Shown here in pieces: positions 41,738 through 54,674 of a DNA stretch of 64,000 nt (position 1 is its first letter; each line of letters starts with the position of its first letter). The translations under genes were made by a program, and so were the position numbers. Under the pieces are notes generated by a model. It did no database searches, was not told where the DNA came from, and saw only the letters and a list, made by a program, of their open reading frames with translations. Source of the stretch: Symbiodinium natans (taxonomy: Eukaryota > Sar > Dinophyceae > Suessiales > Symbiodiniaceae); assembly GCA_905221605.1 (NCBI GenBank), contig CAJNDS010000342.1, positions 96,837 to 160,836 of the forward strand. The letters are read 5' to 3'.

Positions 41738-42520
41738 AAAGGCGAAGGCGCTCCAGCGCACTTCGGGTCGGAAGCCCAGCATGCTAATCAGCATGCCATT
41801 CGCGTCCAGGCGCAGGGGCCTTCCAGGGGGCTGGAACCTAAACACTACTTAAGAAAAGGGTGGAGACTGTGGCTTTCGGGTCTAGGGTTCGGAGCTTGGT
41901 TTGTAAGAGCAGGGGTCTTAGGGCTTCGGGCGTTTTTGGGTTTAGGCGCTTTTAGGTTTGGTGTTTAGGGATGTAGGGCTTTTTCGAGTTGTAGGGTTGG
42001 GATTTGTTTGTCTCGGTGGAGCTGAGGAGAGGAATCGTGAACGCCAAAGAGGCTCTATGGCCGCAATCTGAGACTCGCTTACGCATCCCCCAATTCTCTT
42101 GCAGCTTGCAACTCCCACCCAGCGCCGTTCGAGGAAGCTGTGGCGGAGCGACTGGGGCAAGCTGTGCGGCTGAGGAGCAGGGGATGGGATTGAATCGACA
42201 GCTCTTGGCAGCCCTTGGCAGCCTTCCAGAACTCAGTAGTTTTGCACATTTTTGCACATGCCAGGAGCCAACACGGCCGCGACTCCGGGCTAGAGGCAAG
42301 GGCGGCTAAAGCTGAGGTTCTAATTTAACACACCCTGGAATGCTGCTGGAAGAGGCTGCTCCCCGCTTGTGAAGGGCCGTTTGTCGGCAGCAGTGCTGTT
42401 TCTGAGCAGGTCGTCTTGGAAGAGGAGGACGATGGAAGCAAGGCAACTTTACATTGTCTTCTCATCCTTCCAACTACCGCCTTTGCCCATTTTTGTCCTT
42501 CTCTTGGCATGCCGGCAGGC

Positions 42521-42703
42521 GAAGTGTCCTCCCAGTGAGGCTGAGAAGCAGGCCCATCTCAACAAGCTTCTCTCTTCTTCCTTCCCTCCGAATGCTTCTG
42601 TCCTGCAGCTCCACGCAGCGAACCCTGGCAAGCCAAGCGATGTCACCGCCTCCCGTGACAGCGCCGTGGAGAGCCCGGTGTGCCGTCGCGAACGCATTGA
42701 GTA
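42521..42703 (+). CDS. Unassigned coding-like exon
   Basis: Behind the acceptor GGCAG the frame encodes about 60 residues (start AKCPPSEAEKQAHLNKLL, end PVCRRERIE) up to a TAG. Composition and the AG/G border fit an exon. Further plus-strand exon-like stretches follow at about 42950-43080 (SKPEEVFRQRFRQRALGW) and 43122-43265 (MSSAGIAGVPNDEDM, then four Cys). No homologue comes to mind. Confidence 0.25.
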
Positions 42704-42952
42704 GGTGGATTCTTTTTTGTCAGCTCATGTTCACTCAGATTTGCCTACCTCCTCATGCTGCTATAGCGCTACGGCTATCTTTTCGTGGTGTTGTGTGGCG
42801 TTGAGGTTCGTATTGACAGCTCGGCTTCATCAGCACAGCCGCGAAAGCGGTTTTCTTTGCCACTGCCTGTGCGGAGAAGGCGATCGGCTTGGAAGACTGA
42901 AATCTGTTCCTTTTGGTCTTCAGCTCTGCTATGCTCTGCTGTCAGACTTGCG

Positions 42953-43633
42953 TCAAAACCTGAGGAGGTCTTCCGGCAGCGTTTCCGGCAGCGTGCGCTC
43001 GGCTGGAACTACGGACTCAGAGGTCTGCAGAGCGGTTTCAAGTGTAAAGTTGTACCGAATGGTCGAGCCTACATTCGGATACCCGCTTGCTCTGCACATC
43101 TCTGCGCAATGTCTCTCAGGACAGCATGTCTTCAGCCGGCATTGCTGGAGTTCCCAACGACGAGGACATGACCCGTCGCATGGGGCCGAAGTGCAATGCG
43201 GAGTGCAATGCGAAGTGTGGTCTGGCTCGTGCGGAGTGCTGGAACTTGCTGGGCCAGTACTTCTGAGGCAGCGCCGATGCTGCAGTTGCCCTACACTACA
43301 GCTGCGATGGCCAGTGGACCCGCAGTCTGTACATCCAAAGAGCAAAAATGAGGTTCTGGACTCGTTCTTCGACAGGGCGCGTGCGCCATTTTGTCGGGAA
43401 GGTAGAGACTGGGATCTGTGGTCGTGGTACTGTACCATGATCAAAAGCCCCAAAAGAGAAGACACAAAAATTAGCACATGCCCCGAGAGAGTTAAAACCG
43501 TCTCTACCTGGGCTGGAGGCTCCTCCGCGCTCTCCACGACCACGGCCTCGTCGGTTTCTTCCCGTCCCTCCAGTCCGTGCTTGGGCTCTCCAGCGGCTTC
43601 TTTGCCAGGTGGAACGATGTCAAGTTGAGTCAT
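42953..43633 (-). CDS. Alternative antisense frame with N-terminal membrane anchor
   Basis: From ATG 43633 the minus strand encodes 226 residues: an acidic N-terminus, one hydrophobic segment (VLIFVSSLLGLLIMV) and a Cys/Ser-rich lumenal part. That layout resembles a type II Golgi protein, but no catalytic motif is seen. It overlaps plus-strand exon candidates, and only one strand is likely to be real. I cannot decide between them. Confidence 0.2.
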   Translation of the reverse strand: MTQLDIVPPGKEAAGEPKHGLEGREETDEAVVVESAEEPPAQVETVLTLSGHVLIFVSSLLGLLIMVQYHDHRSQSLPSRQNGARALSKNESRTSFLLFGCTDCGSTGHRSCSVGQLQHRRCLRSTGPASSSTPHEPDHTSHCTPHCTSAPCDGSCPRRWELQQCRLKTCCPERHCAEMCRASGYPNVGSTIRYNFTLETALQTSESVVPAERTLPETLPEDLLRF

Positions 43634-44572
43634 GTTGGCTCTCCTCTTTCCTTCTCCGTTTTGGAGAGGTGATGATGGTGAGTCCAACAAGGCCAGGGAG
43701 GGATGTTGCCAGGGACACGGTGCCCTTCGCAGCGCTTCACGGCGCTTCACGTCGCCTTGGCTAGAAGACACTGGCGACGAAATGCTTGAAATGCTTGAAA
43801 TGCTTGAACAGGGCACATTTTGAGATTCGGCGGCAGGTTGCAAAGCCAACCTTGGCAGGTGCCGCATGGGTCGCAGCCTTGATGCCGCGTGTTGCGTGGG
43901 GAATGTATCGCCAGCACACCAAGCTGGATACGCAACGGTGCTCACATTCAGCAAGGTATGCCCTGAAGCGTGCTTCCCTGCTTCCGTGGTTTCAAGCAGG
44001 GAGTTGCCTGACTTGTGTTCTCAAAGGTCTTGACCCAACTCTGCAAGGAGACGACGCACGTGCCGGACCGTGATATCAGTCTTGGAACATGACCCCAAGA
44101 GCCCACTGACATGACTCCGTGAGTGGCAATGCGCATGCGAGATGGTGATTAGGATGCCGCTCTGCCATCCGAGCCTTCGAGCGTTTCTTCCAACAACCAG
44201 GCAACACCTGCCCATGCGGGCAAAAATATGGCAAATATGGTAAACGGTCGGCAAATGTGGGCAGATGTGGGCAAATTTTGGCAAATTGTATCCTGTTCCA
44301 CGATGGGCAAGGTTGCCTCATGCTTTCTGAACGGACAGGTGGCGACGAGACTGCACAGAGGATCGTTAATGTCTGCAGAGGTCCGGATCTCCGAACCTCG
44401 CTAAGTGAGCGGCATAAATGAGATGTTGCTGTCACTGTCACGTTGGCCACCTGCGAGAGGCCTTCAAGTTCTGCTTCCCCCAGGACTGGGACTCAGACGG
44501 TGGGTTTGCAGTGTTTGTTCATCTGCTTTCTGATATGTTTGTGCTTTATGTTCGTGCGCCTTCTGCGCCCAG

Positions 44573-44707
44573 GACATTTGCGGTGTCCCGCTGGAGTCGA
44601 AGGCGGCTTTCAAGGTGCTGCCTGCTCAAGTTGGCCTTATGAAGTCCAGTGGAGAAGTCAAGCCAGGATCCTGGATGGAAGCGCTCCTCCAATCGAAATC
44701 GCCGAAG
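44573..44707 (+). CDS. Unassigned coding-like exon
   Basis: Behind the acceptor CCCAG the frame reads DICGVPLESKAAFKVLPAQ and continues to about SKSPK. A possible preceding exon (LREAFKFCFPQDWDSDG, about 44448-44500) lies in suitable distance. The product is not recognised. Confidence 0.25.
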
Positions 44708-44999
44708 AGCCACTGCTGCTTGAGGCAGCAGTAGCTAAGTTTCGGACCCCTTGGACCACTTTTCAATTTATGCAGAAGCCCTGCAACCCGATGGTCAATA
44801 CAGAGGGCCGCCCCTTCACATGCGTTGGGAAAGATTAGGAATGTCAACAGACGTCACGTGAAAGGCGATGGCCCTCTGTCCGGCAATGTACCAGCAGAAG
44901 AGAGAGGTTTGCAAGGAATGACATGCTGCAAGTGGCCATCAGTGATGTACATCGGCCGTCCTTGCAAACTTCTCGGTTCAGGTAATGCACAGTGCATAG

Positions 45000-47900
45000 C
45001 GCAGCGTGGAGTCCTGCATGGGTGTTGCTTGTTGCCTAGAGGGGCATTGTCAGATAGCTTCGGGAACGACAGCTAGCACAGGGCTGCGCTCCACAACGCA
45101 CTGCGGCAAGCGAGCGGACGGCAGAAAGCCAGGGGGCTGCCGGCTGCATTCGAGCCGTGCGATATAGAGTGAGGCAGAGCAGGAACACAAGGTAACAAGC
45201 ATAGCAACAGAGCATGAGAGGGACATCGGGATATCACGCCGTCGGGAAAGTCCCAACGACGGCGGGGCAGCCCCCTCCCCTTTCAGTGTCAGCTGCTCTT
45301 AGAGGTCGCTCTGGTGCGTGGCATGGAACGGATCCGTGCCCATTGCAAGCATTCGCAGCGTTTGCAACTTCTCAGGACTCATTGTGAACTCATTTCTCAT
45401 GATAGCTACCTTTTTGAATTGCACGTTGGTGATGAGATCATGGGACTGGGAAGGGGTCACGATCACAGATAATCTACCCGAGAAGTGCGCAGATCTGAAA
45501 TCATGCAAGAGCAAGGTATAGCAAGGTACTCAGTGGCCAACTCAGTGTCAACTCGAAGCTGGCGAGGTCTGCACATTTCTCTGCACCGCCGTCTCACCTC
45601 GAAGCTCGAAGTGATATTTTTTTATGCACTCCTGCGGTGGGACATGAGAAACAAAAGGCCCCCTTGAGAGAGTTGGTCTGCAGCCGACGGGCTGGTTGGT
45701 TCGTGGCTCATATGTGGGGTTCCTTGGTTCCTGGAACGTGTGCGGGTTCCTTGGTTCCTTACGTGGATTCCTTTGTAGACTTTGGCTCCCAGTAGGGCGA
45801 GAACGGGGCCAAATCGGCACAGATGCAGATGTCGCGCCGGCAACTTTCGCAGCCCAGCTCAGCAGGTGCAGTACTCATCTGAGTGTGTCTCCTACGCCAG
45901 GTGGGAGGAGCGGACCGCACGTGCCCATGCTGGTCCCAGGATGATGCCTCAGCCCTTCTGGAGAACAAGCTGCGACGTGCAGTGTGGCTGTTGCAAGGTC
46001 TACTCTGAGCCCTGCTGTGCTTCCAGCCGTGGCTCGCAGGAGCGGCCCCACAAAAATAGCGGGACAGGGTTCTGCCTCTGCGTTGTGACACGAGGCTGAA
46101 CCAAGGTGCATCATGGCGCTTTTGCTACCGTTGCTCAGACTTGATCAGGCGGACAGCAGCTGCTTTCCTTCTCCTTGATTCTCCGGGAGATGAGGCCCTT
46201 ATGGTTCTTATTTGCCATCATTTGCCCTTGCTGTAGCTGCATCGAGTTCTAGTTCATCTGCGGCTCTGGCCTTAGCTCGCTACAAATGGACTACTGGTAT
46301 TTTGACATGAATATATACATAATCATAATACAGTGAATACGTCTGGCAGGACTTGCTGGCTCAATGCCTTCAAGGACCTTTGCAGCGTCGACGGTGCCTG
46401 TTGAGTTAGATCCAGAGTGATCTGAGCGAAGGAAGTGATTCCCACACGGTTCCCGGGCACAAGCACCGAACAGACACAAGCTTCAGCGGTCATAGCCCAA
46501 GCTGTTGTGGCAGATCGTTGCGAACCGAGAACCCTAAAGCCTATGTAAAGCCTAAAGCCTAAAGACTAAAGCCTCAAGCCCAAAGCTCTCAATCCCGTTT
46601 TTCTGAATCCCCAACTCCCAACCCGCCCTCTTCGGATTCTGTGCGAGCACTTCCTGGAAGGTCACGCCAGCCACTCTGATGAAGCAAAGGCGGCGAATTC
46701 TTTTTCAGGGATCCGGCAAAGACTTGCTTGCGTGTTGCATTGGACGCAGGCAGTTGCTGGAGATCTGAACCAGTTTCTCCATGACCCATCAAAGATCGCA
46801 GATGCTTCTGCCGCAGCCTTATATAGCGGAGCTTCCTGGTCCTGGCACAATAGCTTCGCACAGGGCATAGGGTCTTTCATGTTATCCACCAAGGCATGGG
46901 CCAAGCTAATGACTGACGCGACTTGGCATAGCTACTAAGAAAGACCTAGCCTGCGTGCTCAGCTTGCCTTGCTTTGGCAGACTGAGCAGCTGTTGCAACT
47001 GCCTTTTGAGAATGCTTGCCTCAGCGATCACTGCATCTGCTGCTTGCTGCATGTTTGCTGTCTGGAGCAAGAGTTCCTGGGTCAGAGTATTGGGATTCAG
47101 TTCCTTTTCAGGCGGTTTGGGTTCCGAAGATCCCAGGTGGCTGTAGTGGCAAACTTCGGTGTGCCTCTGCGGCAATCGGCTGCGGTGATAGCGTCTTAGT
47201 GTGTAACTGCAGGAGTCTCCGTACCTTGTCTTTTCAAGCCAATGCGAGGCGCTGATTCTCACGTTCCTAGGGGCTGCGTACCACGCCTACGGCTATGTCC
47301 AGCTACGGAATGCTCAGAAACAGGCTGACTCTGTTCGGAGATGCCGCCTGTCCTGCGTCGCGTGGCAAGTAGCGCCTTCAGGCGTCCCGCTCACACGGCG
47401 GCGGTGGAGGGGGGCATCACTGAGTGTGAGGACAGCCAGAGTCTTTCTGCGGCCTTTTGTGCTGACGCATTTGGTGCATTTAGCAGACCTTCCTTGGAAC
47501 CCTTGAAGGCTCCACGAGAATACGAGCCCAGAGTGAACTGCTAACTGCAATGGTGGACTGGTGACTTGCTGGTGCAGAAAAGGAAGCAATTAAGGTGCTC
47601 TTAGGCGTTCTTGGGGGGCCCTTGGCTGCCCTAGAGCCTACAGGGAGACTCTAGGGAGCCAAAGATAGCAAACGGAGGAGTCTGTGCAGGTTGAAAGGTG
47701 ACTCTGCATGGCTGCAGTGACCGGATCAGTGCCTCCATGTTGGTACAAAACAGTTTTTTCTGGGCTTTCCAAAACAAGTTTTCTCATGTTTTTCTCCCCG
47801 TCCTTTCTGCGAGCTTTCTCTGTAAACGAGCACCAGCTACGTCAGGCAGCAAGCTTTGATGCGGCTGAGCAAGGCCTGTCGCCCTTGTGTAGGCTAAGCT

Positions 47901-48030
47901 TTTACTTACGTAAGGGATCATGCTGGGGAAGTATCCGCCACAATGTGTTACACAATGTGAAAAACATTCACTATACTCATTTCAGTTGCTGTTGTAGACA
48001 TCAGAACGTCTGCGGGCCACACCAAAGGAT
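45000..48030. other. No recognised gene; exon-like scraps
   Basis: Frames such as 46732-46938 and about 47209-47330 (ILTFLGAAYHAYGYVQL) read smoothly behind CAG sites but match no family I know. Telomere-like degenerate words (CCTAAAGC repeats) occur at 46530-46580. Confidence 0.3.
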
Positions 48031-48031
48031 T

Positions 48032-48090
48032 GTCAAGGTGAGTGTCAAGGTGAGTGTCAAGGTGAGTGTCAAGGTGAGTGTCAAGGTGCA
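48032..48090 (+). repeat. Twelve-base tandem repeat (GTGTCAAGGTGA)5
   Basis: Five consecutive units. Each contains AAG/GTGAGT-like words, that is, potential exon-intron borders. The array lies in a gene-rich plus-strand region. Confidence 0.9.
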
Positions 48091-49514
48091 GGAAGAGTCG
48101 AAGCCGAACTTGCCTGCCGCTTGCAGCTCCTGTTGAGGTTCAGCTGAAAGTCATGAAACGATCAGTCTGGAGCTATCTTGAGCTGCTAAAGTCTCGTCGC
48201 TGGCGGCAATGAAACAAGTCAAAGTTTCGACCGGGGTGGCCCGCGATTTCTGAGTGTCGTCAGATTTGGAAGCTATCTCCCCAGCCCCACTCAGCTTTAG
48301 TTTCAGAGCCTAACAGAACGCGGAAGACGGTATAAACTCTCCTAAACGACACCGGTATGTCATGCCTGCAACATGGCGGCGCCCGTGCCGGATCCGCATG
48401 CCACTGATTTGTCGGCGCTGGGAGCTCAGCTGTGGCCAACCGAGGGCTTTTCAAGCTAAGGAGAGATCCTTCTGCGTGTTCGACAGTGTGTAAAATGCGA
48501 GACACGAGGTTCCATGGCTACGTTGACTTCGAACGCTGGGAGAATGGCAGCTTCACGAAGGCCGCTTGGAGAGCTTAGCTTTGGCTTTAAAAGGGCGCTG
48601 CGGTCGAAGGGCGAGTGTGGGGGCGAGGTCAGGGGCCTCGCCGACGCGATCCACGGGAAAGTTATCCGCTACAAATGGAGGAACCCTCACCAGGAGCGGT
48701 AGACTTGACATGTCTTGGCACAGAAGTCCGTGACATTTCACATGCCACGAGTACATGTTCGAATAGACAGCACATCTCAGCCTGGGAGAAGGACGCAGAT
48801 ATAGATGTCGTTGGGAAGAAAATGAAAAGTGCCGACCCCAGAGTCGACTTTGGTCTTTGCAGGCATTGTGACCGGTGCATCTGTGTCTCGAGGCGAAAGC
48901 GCCGGCGCCTCGAACCGTAGCGAACGAGTAGAGATTTGAGCAAATGGAGCCCTTCAGCAGAGATGTTCAGAGTTCCAGGTGCGGCTGAATGAGGGTCGTC
49001 TCACAAACGCGTGGAACCTCAGAACACCTCAGACCCCGCATGGCTCAGATGATTCTGGAGATTTCGGGAGCACAACATAACGTGTGGAGGAGAAAGAAGC
49101 CCACGCGATTCCGCTGTCGGATCCAAGATGCCCTCATCCGGAGGACAGGGGATGACATTGGGCTGCTGGTCTAGATCATGGGGCATCAGCAAGCCGACAC
49201 GTTTTCTAAACCCAGGATGCACTGACCGAAATCGGCGTGCTCTCGTACCTGAGGCCGGGGTGTTCGCGCGCAGCTGGTAAGCCTAGTGAGTATGGTCGAA
49301 TGGAACACTCAATTGCCTTCAGTGTCAACTGGCAAAGGCAGCAGCCCCACGTGCCAGTTTACTTGCCCAGGGCCTCAGTGCCGTGTGGAGCCATGGCAGA
49401 ACTTATGGCCAGACGGCCTCCCTTGCTGTTTTGGTTTCTTTGCTGTTTTGAGCCGAGGCTTAGAATGCTGGGAGCTTTCCGTGACGGCCGCCCCTGCACT
49501 TTGGGGGTGGGCGT

Positions 49515-52500
49515 GATGCTCGATGCATTTGGCATCCTATTGATGCAAAGCCGTGGCTCCCGGTCGCCAGATACCCATACGTTCCTGGTCACAGAGTTTG
49601 TCTCAGATGGTGAGCTCTTCAACCATGTGCGAGCTTCAGCACTTCAGCACGAGTACATTCCCGGAATGTCGAGATCGGACGTTTGAGCCTTCCTCGCCTT
49701 GACTGTTTCCCAGACATTCCAAGACTGAGTAGTTGTCTGCTGCCTGCGCAAGACGTCCGAGTAAAGGTCCTAAGAACTTGTGCGATCCAAGTCGGAGAGA
49801 GGTTGAGAGAGCACGCAGAAGTTAAAGCAAACAGCAATGACCATCAAGTCTTGAGATCGTGACACATGTCTAGGTGGCGAATGGCCGTATGGGTGCTGAT
49901 GAAGGAGTGGTGAGAGGTCTTATGTGTCCGCCTCTGCCACCGGCACTGTTGGATGTTGTCAGCTCTCATGTCCTGCAGAGATCAGGTGGCAGCTGTTGCA
50001 GGGGACCAGGTTTCTCCACGCACATGACATAGGCTGGATTGCTGGAGGGGCTTCGGGAGCTTTGTTTGCCAGCCTCCTCGAGACAAAAGCAAAGTGCCAG
50101 GTCACAGGGACATCTCCTTAGAGAATGTCCTCATATCGTTTGACAGGACAGGGCGCCTGCAGTCTCATTGCTGCCAAGATCTTGAACTATGTCACTATTT
50201 GATGCTATGATGGCGCTTTGAAGGGACCGGCACCACCTTCGACTGATGGATTTCGGCCAAGCAGTTCTGGTCTTAGCCATTGCGCAGAAAGCAACCAAGA
50301 TCGGCGTAGCATTCAAGATCCAGGCCCCCAAAGCCCAAAGCGATGCTCTATCATGCTTCCATGCAAGCCCCGAACGACCCTACCCGCAACTCTTGGCTAC
50401 GCAAATTCTGCAGATGCGATTTCAGTGGAGGTTGGTCACTTTTTTGCTTCTCTTTGTTTCTTGCAGCTTGGTCTCATCTTCCTGACGGGTCTCTTTCGCA
50501 GTGAGGTGAGAACCCGCTCAAGCTGCGGGCAGGTGTATCTCAGGTCGGCGGTGGAGCTGTGCCAAGACTTGTAAACTTGTAAGCACGCGCACGTAGTAAC
50601 TTTGCAGACTTGTGCTTAACACATTAAACTATTGGGACATGGAGCACAGCAGCCTTCGGCCTTCGGCCATTCTGCCCGAACACGACATGTCCGAAATGAA
50701 CATCTCCCCGACTGTAAATGGCCACCAGAAGCTCGTTTAGCATGGGGAAAAGAGCCTGTGATTTTGAAAGTTAACTACTCCAAAAAGTTCCAGAGAAGTA
50801 CAAACTCAGTTCCAGATCCACCTCCTGTGCAGGTACTTCCGACCGGCCGGCAAGCCGTATTATAGGGGCCTGACCCTTAAGCACCCTGAAGCACAAGCCC
50901 ACAGCCCCCTTCGCTGCTGCGAGATGGTCCTGAGGCCCAGAGTGCTATGTTCCCGGCGACAGACCCCAGGCATGGCTCAGAAGCAGCAAGGGAGGGAACC
51001 GCTTGTGGTGATTGTCTCCTTCCAAGGTACTTGTTTGCTGTCCTCCACATGCTCATGGACTGGATGCCACTTGTCCCAGTGTAGGGCTGTATCTGAAGCT
51101 TCCAACGTTTAGTTGCAGGCTTCAGGCTTCTGGCAACGCCCAATTTTGGCTCAGGTTGTTTTCGTCGACAACCTCAATCGGAATGGGACACCAAATGGCT
51201 ACCGAAATGAGGCGCCGTTGAATGGAGGGGAAGAAGGGGAAGGGACATGAAGGGACCATGTAGAAGTTTGGGCAGAAAGTGCAGGTGAGGCTGCCACCGC
51301 ACGCAACCCCTGGGCAGCCCGTGGCACAGATGTGTAATTTGTGTACGGTGACGGTGTGAGACCATAGGTCATGCACTTACGGCTTGCAAGGACCTGCCTC
51401 GCTGAATTTTGGGGCTACGAGGCAGATGTGAATTCCAAGAACTTTCCCCAAGAGCTTTGGCGGAGTTCTTTTTTGGCCCAGGTACCACCGCTGGATGTTT
51501 TTGCCCTCGGCGTTTGCTTTTTCATCCTTGCTTGGCGAGTGCCACCTTGGGGCCCCTGCCTGAATTGGCTCCAGTGCTTTGGTTGCGCCGACTGCGCATG
51601 TCATCTCGTATGTGTCAGGTCGAGCCCTACCACTCGACGCCAATTTCACATATATTCAGCAGCGTCGGGGTCCCAGTGCACCTCGAGGATCTGCGGAGCG
51701 TGTCGCCGTGTCGCACAAAGCTCAACCGAGATGGAATTCCCCCACTTCTGAACGCCTGGCAGAAGAGACACCTCTCGCCAGAGGCGGGAAGAGTGGTGCA
51801 ACCTCAGTCAAAGAACTCAGCGAAGTGACTGGTGAAGAGATCTTCGCATGCCCCGCCAAGAGGCGATGAACCTTCTTACGGAGATGGCTCGGATCTCGGT
51901 CCTTCCATTTCTTCCATTTCTCTGCCATTCCATGCCACTCTCCGCGCGTGCATGCGACCTGTTCCATGAGGTTTCTGCAGACCCGCGCCGGAGGCCGTCA
52001 GTGCAGGCTTGTCTAGAATCTGCGTGGCAGCACCCCCAGTGTCCTGCTTTGGGTGCTGGGAAAGGAGCGTGCTGCAATGCTGAACATGGTTCTGCTCATT
52101 GCAGCTCTTTAAGGTTAGTCCCACTGAAAGACGATCCAGTCCAGCCCTTACAGTGCCGTCGGAGCGACGCTTGCAGCAGCTCAGCGCATGATCAGCTGGT
52201 GCACTGGTGCTCTCTCCTGCAGCTTTCGCGCACGGTTGTGCCGGCGTGGCAGTTGTGGAGTGGGAAACCACATGAAACATCCACTGCCACTAAGAAACCC
52301 ATGAGTCCCCGAGAGCTCGAGGTGCCCACGCAACCTGCAGCGGCCATGGAGCCCGGAGGCCGCGAGAGCAATCGTCTTGATTATGGATGCATTGAATGCA
52401 ACATAAAGTTCAGCCAAGATGCTTCATCAACTGTCCCTGCGGACGACATTGACATGGAGAGCGAAATGGCTCGAATGAACTTGGGCGCATCCTGCCTTGA

Positions 52501-52543
52501 AGCAGAAGTACATCGGGCAGAAGAGGATGTGAGCAGTTGGTAG
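49515..52543 (+). CDS. Serine/threonine protein kinase, at least ten small exons
   Basis: Exons were joined by kinase motifs. About 49515-49531 ends MLDAF. 49571-about 49640 gives THTFLVTEFVSDGELFNHV (hinge). 49979-50032 gives EIRWQLLQGTRFLHAHDI. 50101-50146 holds HRDISLENVLISF (catalytic loop). 50224-about 50270 holds LRLMDFGQAVL (DFG). 50833-50866 gives RPAGKPYYR. About 51390-51415 gives LAEFWGYEADV. 51482-51551 gives LDVFALGVCFFILAW. 51619-about 51665 gives RALPLDANFTYIQQ. About 51720-51786 gives PPLLNAWQKRHLSPEA. About 51946-52543 contains DPRRRPSVQACLESAW and an acidic tail. The catalytic Asp, Asn and DFG Asp are present; HRD-I-S replaces the usual HRD-x-K. The Gly-rich loop and the VAIK lysine were not found and should lie upstream (48.5-49.5 kb). 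Donors include GC and GA types. The substrate is unknown. Confidence 0.75.
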
Positions 52544-52559
52544 TGTTGCCCGTGCGCCG

Positions 52560-54530
52560 ATCCCGAGATCCTCCCACCACATTCTTGTTGTCTGTCGAAA
52601 TGTCGAGGAAGTTTGTTTTCGGAGCAGGTGGGGCAGGTGCTGCATTTCGTTTTGTGGAACCTCATCGAACGCCCCTGCAAGACGGTTTTCAACAAGATAT
52701 CCGGCCTGTCAACGCATGCGCCCGCTAGGAGGGGACGGGGTGGGGAAGTGCTTTCCTGCAAGCCCCGTCAGCCCTGATGAGCCAAGGCACCACAAGCGTG
52801 ATGCCGAGGAGGAAGGCCAGACGCCTTCTAGATGCTCCCATCGCTTCCATAGGAGTTCCGCAGCCTTGGTATCTGTAGGTGCCGATGGCTTCAGACGCTT
52901 TGGTGAGCCTCGACTACAACTTTCAAGTTTCTGAGAGGGGAATGCCCTAATTTGTGTTCCCGTTCTTCCATGTTCTTTAAGGTGGCTCGTGGCTTGGAAG
53001 AAGCTTCTCTGAGATGATCTCGAACCCATTCTGTGGTCCACTGAAAGTGATGCCTTGTATGACTCACTTTCTGTGGATCTTGCAGCGCAAGGCGGGTCTC
53101 TCGGGATGTGATTTGGGTAGTGCAGGAGTTGACTTTAAGCTCAAGCTTTCAAGGTCACGGTATGTTACGGTCAAGTTTGGAGCAGAAAGCCTGCGAGCGC
53201 CTTTGTTACGAGCCACGGCAAGTCGTTCCAGCAGTTAATGCGGAATCATCCCAAGCCTCAGAGTGACGGCTGCACCTTGAGCTGAAAGCGGAAGCTCCGC
53301 TGCCTACATGATTCTACACAACCATGCTGACAACTGCTGCTCATGCTTTCCGTCTTGTAGGACCTCAGTAACTTCATGCAGCCCACACTTTCCAGTACAT
53401 CACCCGATCTTTGTCTTGATTGTGTTGTAGCATGCTGCACCATACTGTCTCATCCTCCGGTATTGCATGGCACCTTGGTATGCATGTGCAAAGCTGGGTA
53501 CGTGACGGTGACGGGCGACGTCTGCAGGCTAGGCTCTTTAACAGCCGGCACTCTGGGAGGTGTCTCTTTTTAAAGGCGTCTATACGAGCTGTTCCTCCAT
53601 GCACATATTACTCGTGGTTGTTAAAGACACATTTCACACCTCGTGTTTTACACGGGCTTTGCATCTTTTCGCAGGACTAGCAAGGAGGTGCGGCTTTTTC
53701 CTGCTTGATGTTAGTTGCCCTGGCATCACCTAGAACTAAATTTCGGCGGCACCGCACAAACTACGTGGGCTTGAGATGCCGTGAAAATGATAGGACATCA
53801 TTCTTGGACTAGAGGCGATGCTGCAGGACAGTTTCATGGCCGGGGCAGTGTCACCTCATAGCATGACCGCAGGCCCTCTCGGTCTCTGAGGTTCAGAGAC
53901 ACCGAGAGAGGCTTCCTTTATCCAAATTTTGCCACCCTCGTGCTGCTGAGAGGGACGGAACGATGCACAGGAGAGACGTGAAGAGAGGGTTAGAGAGAGG
54001 TTAGACAGTGGCGGGAAGGCTTTGGACGGCTGAGAGCAACATGTGGCATTCGCAGCGATTTGTCGAAGTCAGCCTTGCGTAGATGTTCAAATGCACTGTT
54101 GCTGGGCAGACCTCCAAGGCGAAGCCCGAGAGCTACATGGGATTCCTCAGAGAGAGACTTCCATGTGGGTCAGTCTGGAGAAACCAGGCGGAGCATCCGA
54201 GCATCCCATCCGCTGGACAAAAGGAGCAGCACGTGTTTGACTAGTTGGACTAGTTGACGCAGTCTTGGCCAAGGTAGCTTTCTAGTCGTCAGAGGCACGT
54301 GAGGAGGGAATAGGAAGGCATGATTTTCTCAACTGGTCAGGACAGGTCCCAGGTCCCGGAGTACATGCATTCCTGTCATCAGCACATTCGGATGTGTTTA
54401 CTTGCACGGAAAGTGCTCACGGAATTTGTAGAGTACTTCTGGAGCGCCCTCCTCGTCTCCGACCGAACTTCCGGGCACATGTCCTTCCACGGGCTTCTAT
54501 TAGCTTCAATTTGCCTTTTTTTGTGTCACA
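52560..54530 (+). other. No recognised gene; hairpin and exon-like scraps
   Basis: A coding-like stretch about 53080-53238 (SAGVDFKLKLSRSRYVTVKF) has no known relative. At 53874-53912 CCTCTCGGTCTCTGA pairs with TCAGAGACACCGAGAGAGG across a three-base loop with a small bulge. Nothing else was identified. Confidence 0.35.
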
Positions 54531-54674
54531 GTTTAGGTGCCTGCAGTTTGCAGGCATCTCGTGGCCCGCAAAGCCCCCAGCCGTGAGAGCACTGCAGCTG
54601 TAAGGCGCTCAAGGACCCCCCCTGACCCCCCTGGCCCCCCCAATTGCACGTTCGAGGAGACTGCTGCAGGGTTG

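Noticed and set aside
41880-41985. Possible telomere array with TTTAGG-like words
   Set aside because: The words (TTTAGG, TAGGG, TTTTGGG) are irregularly spaced and too diverged to call an array.
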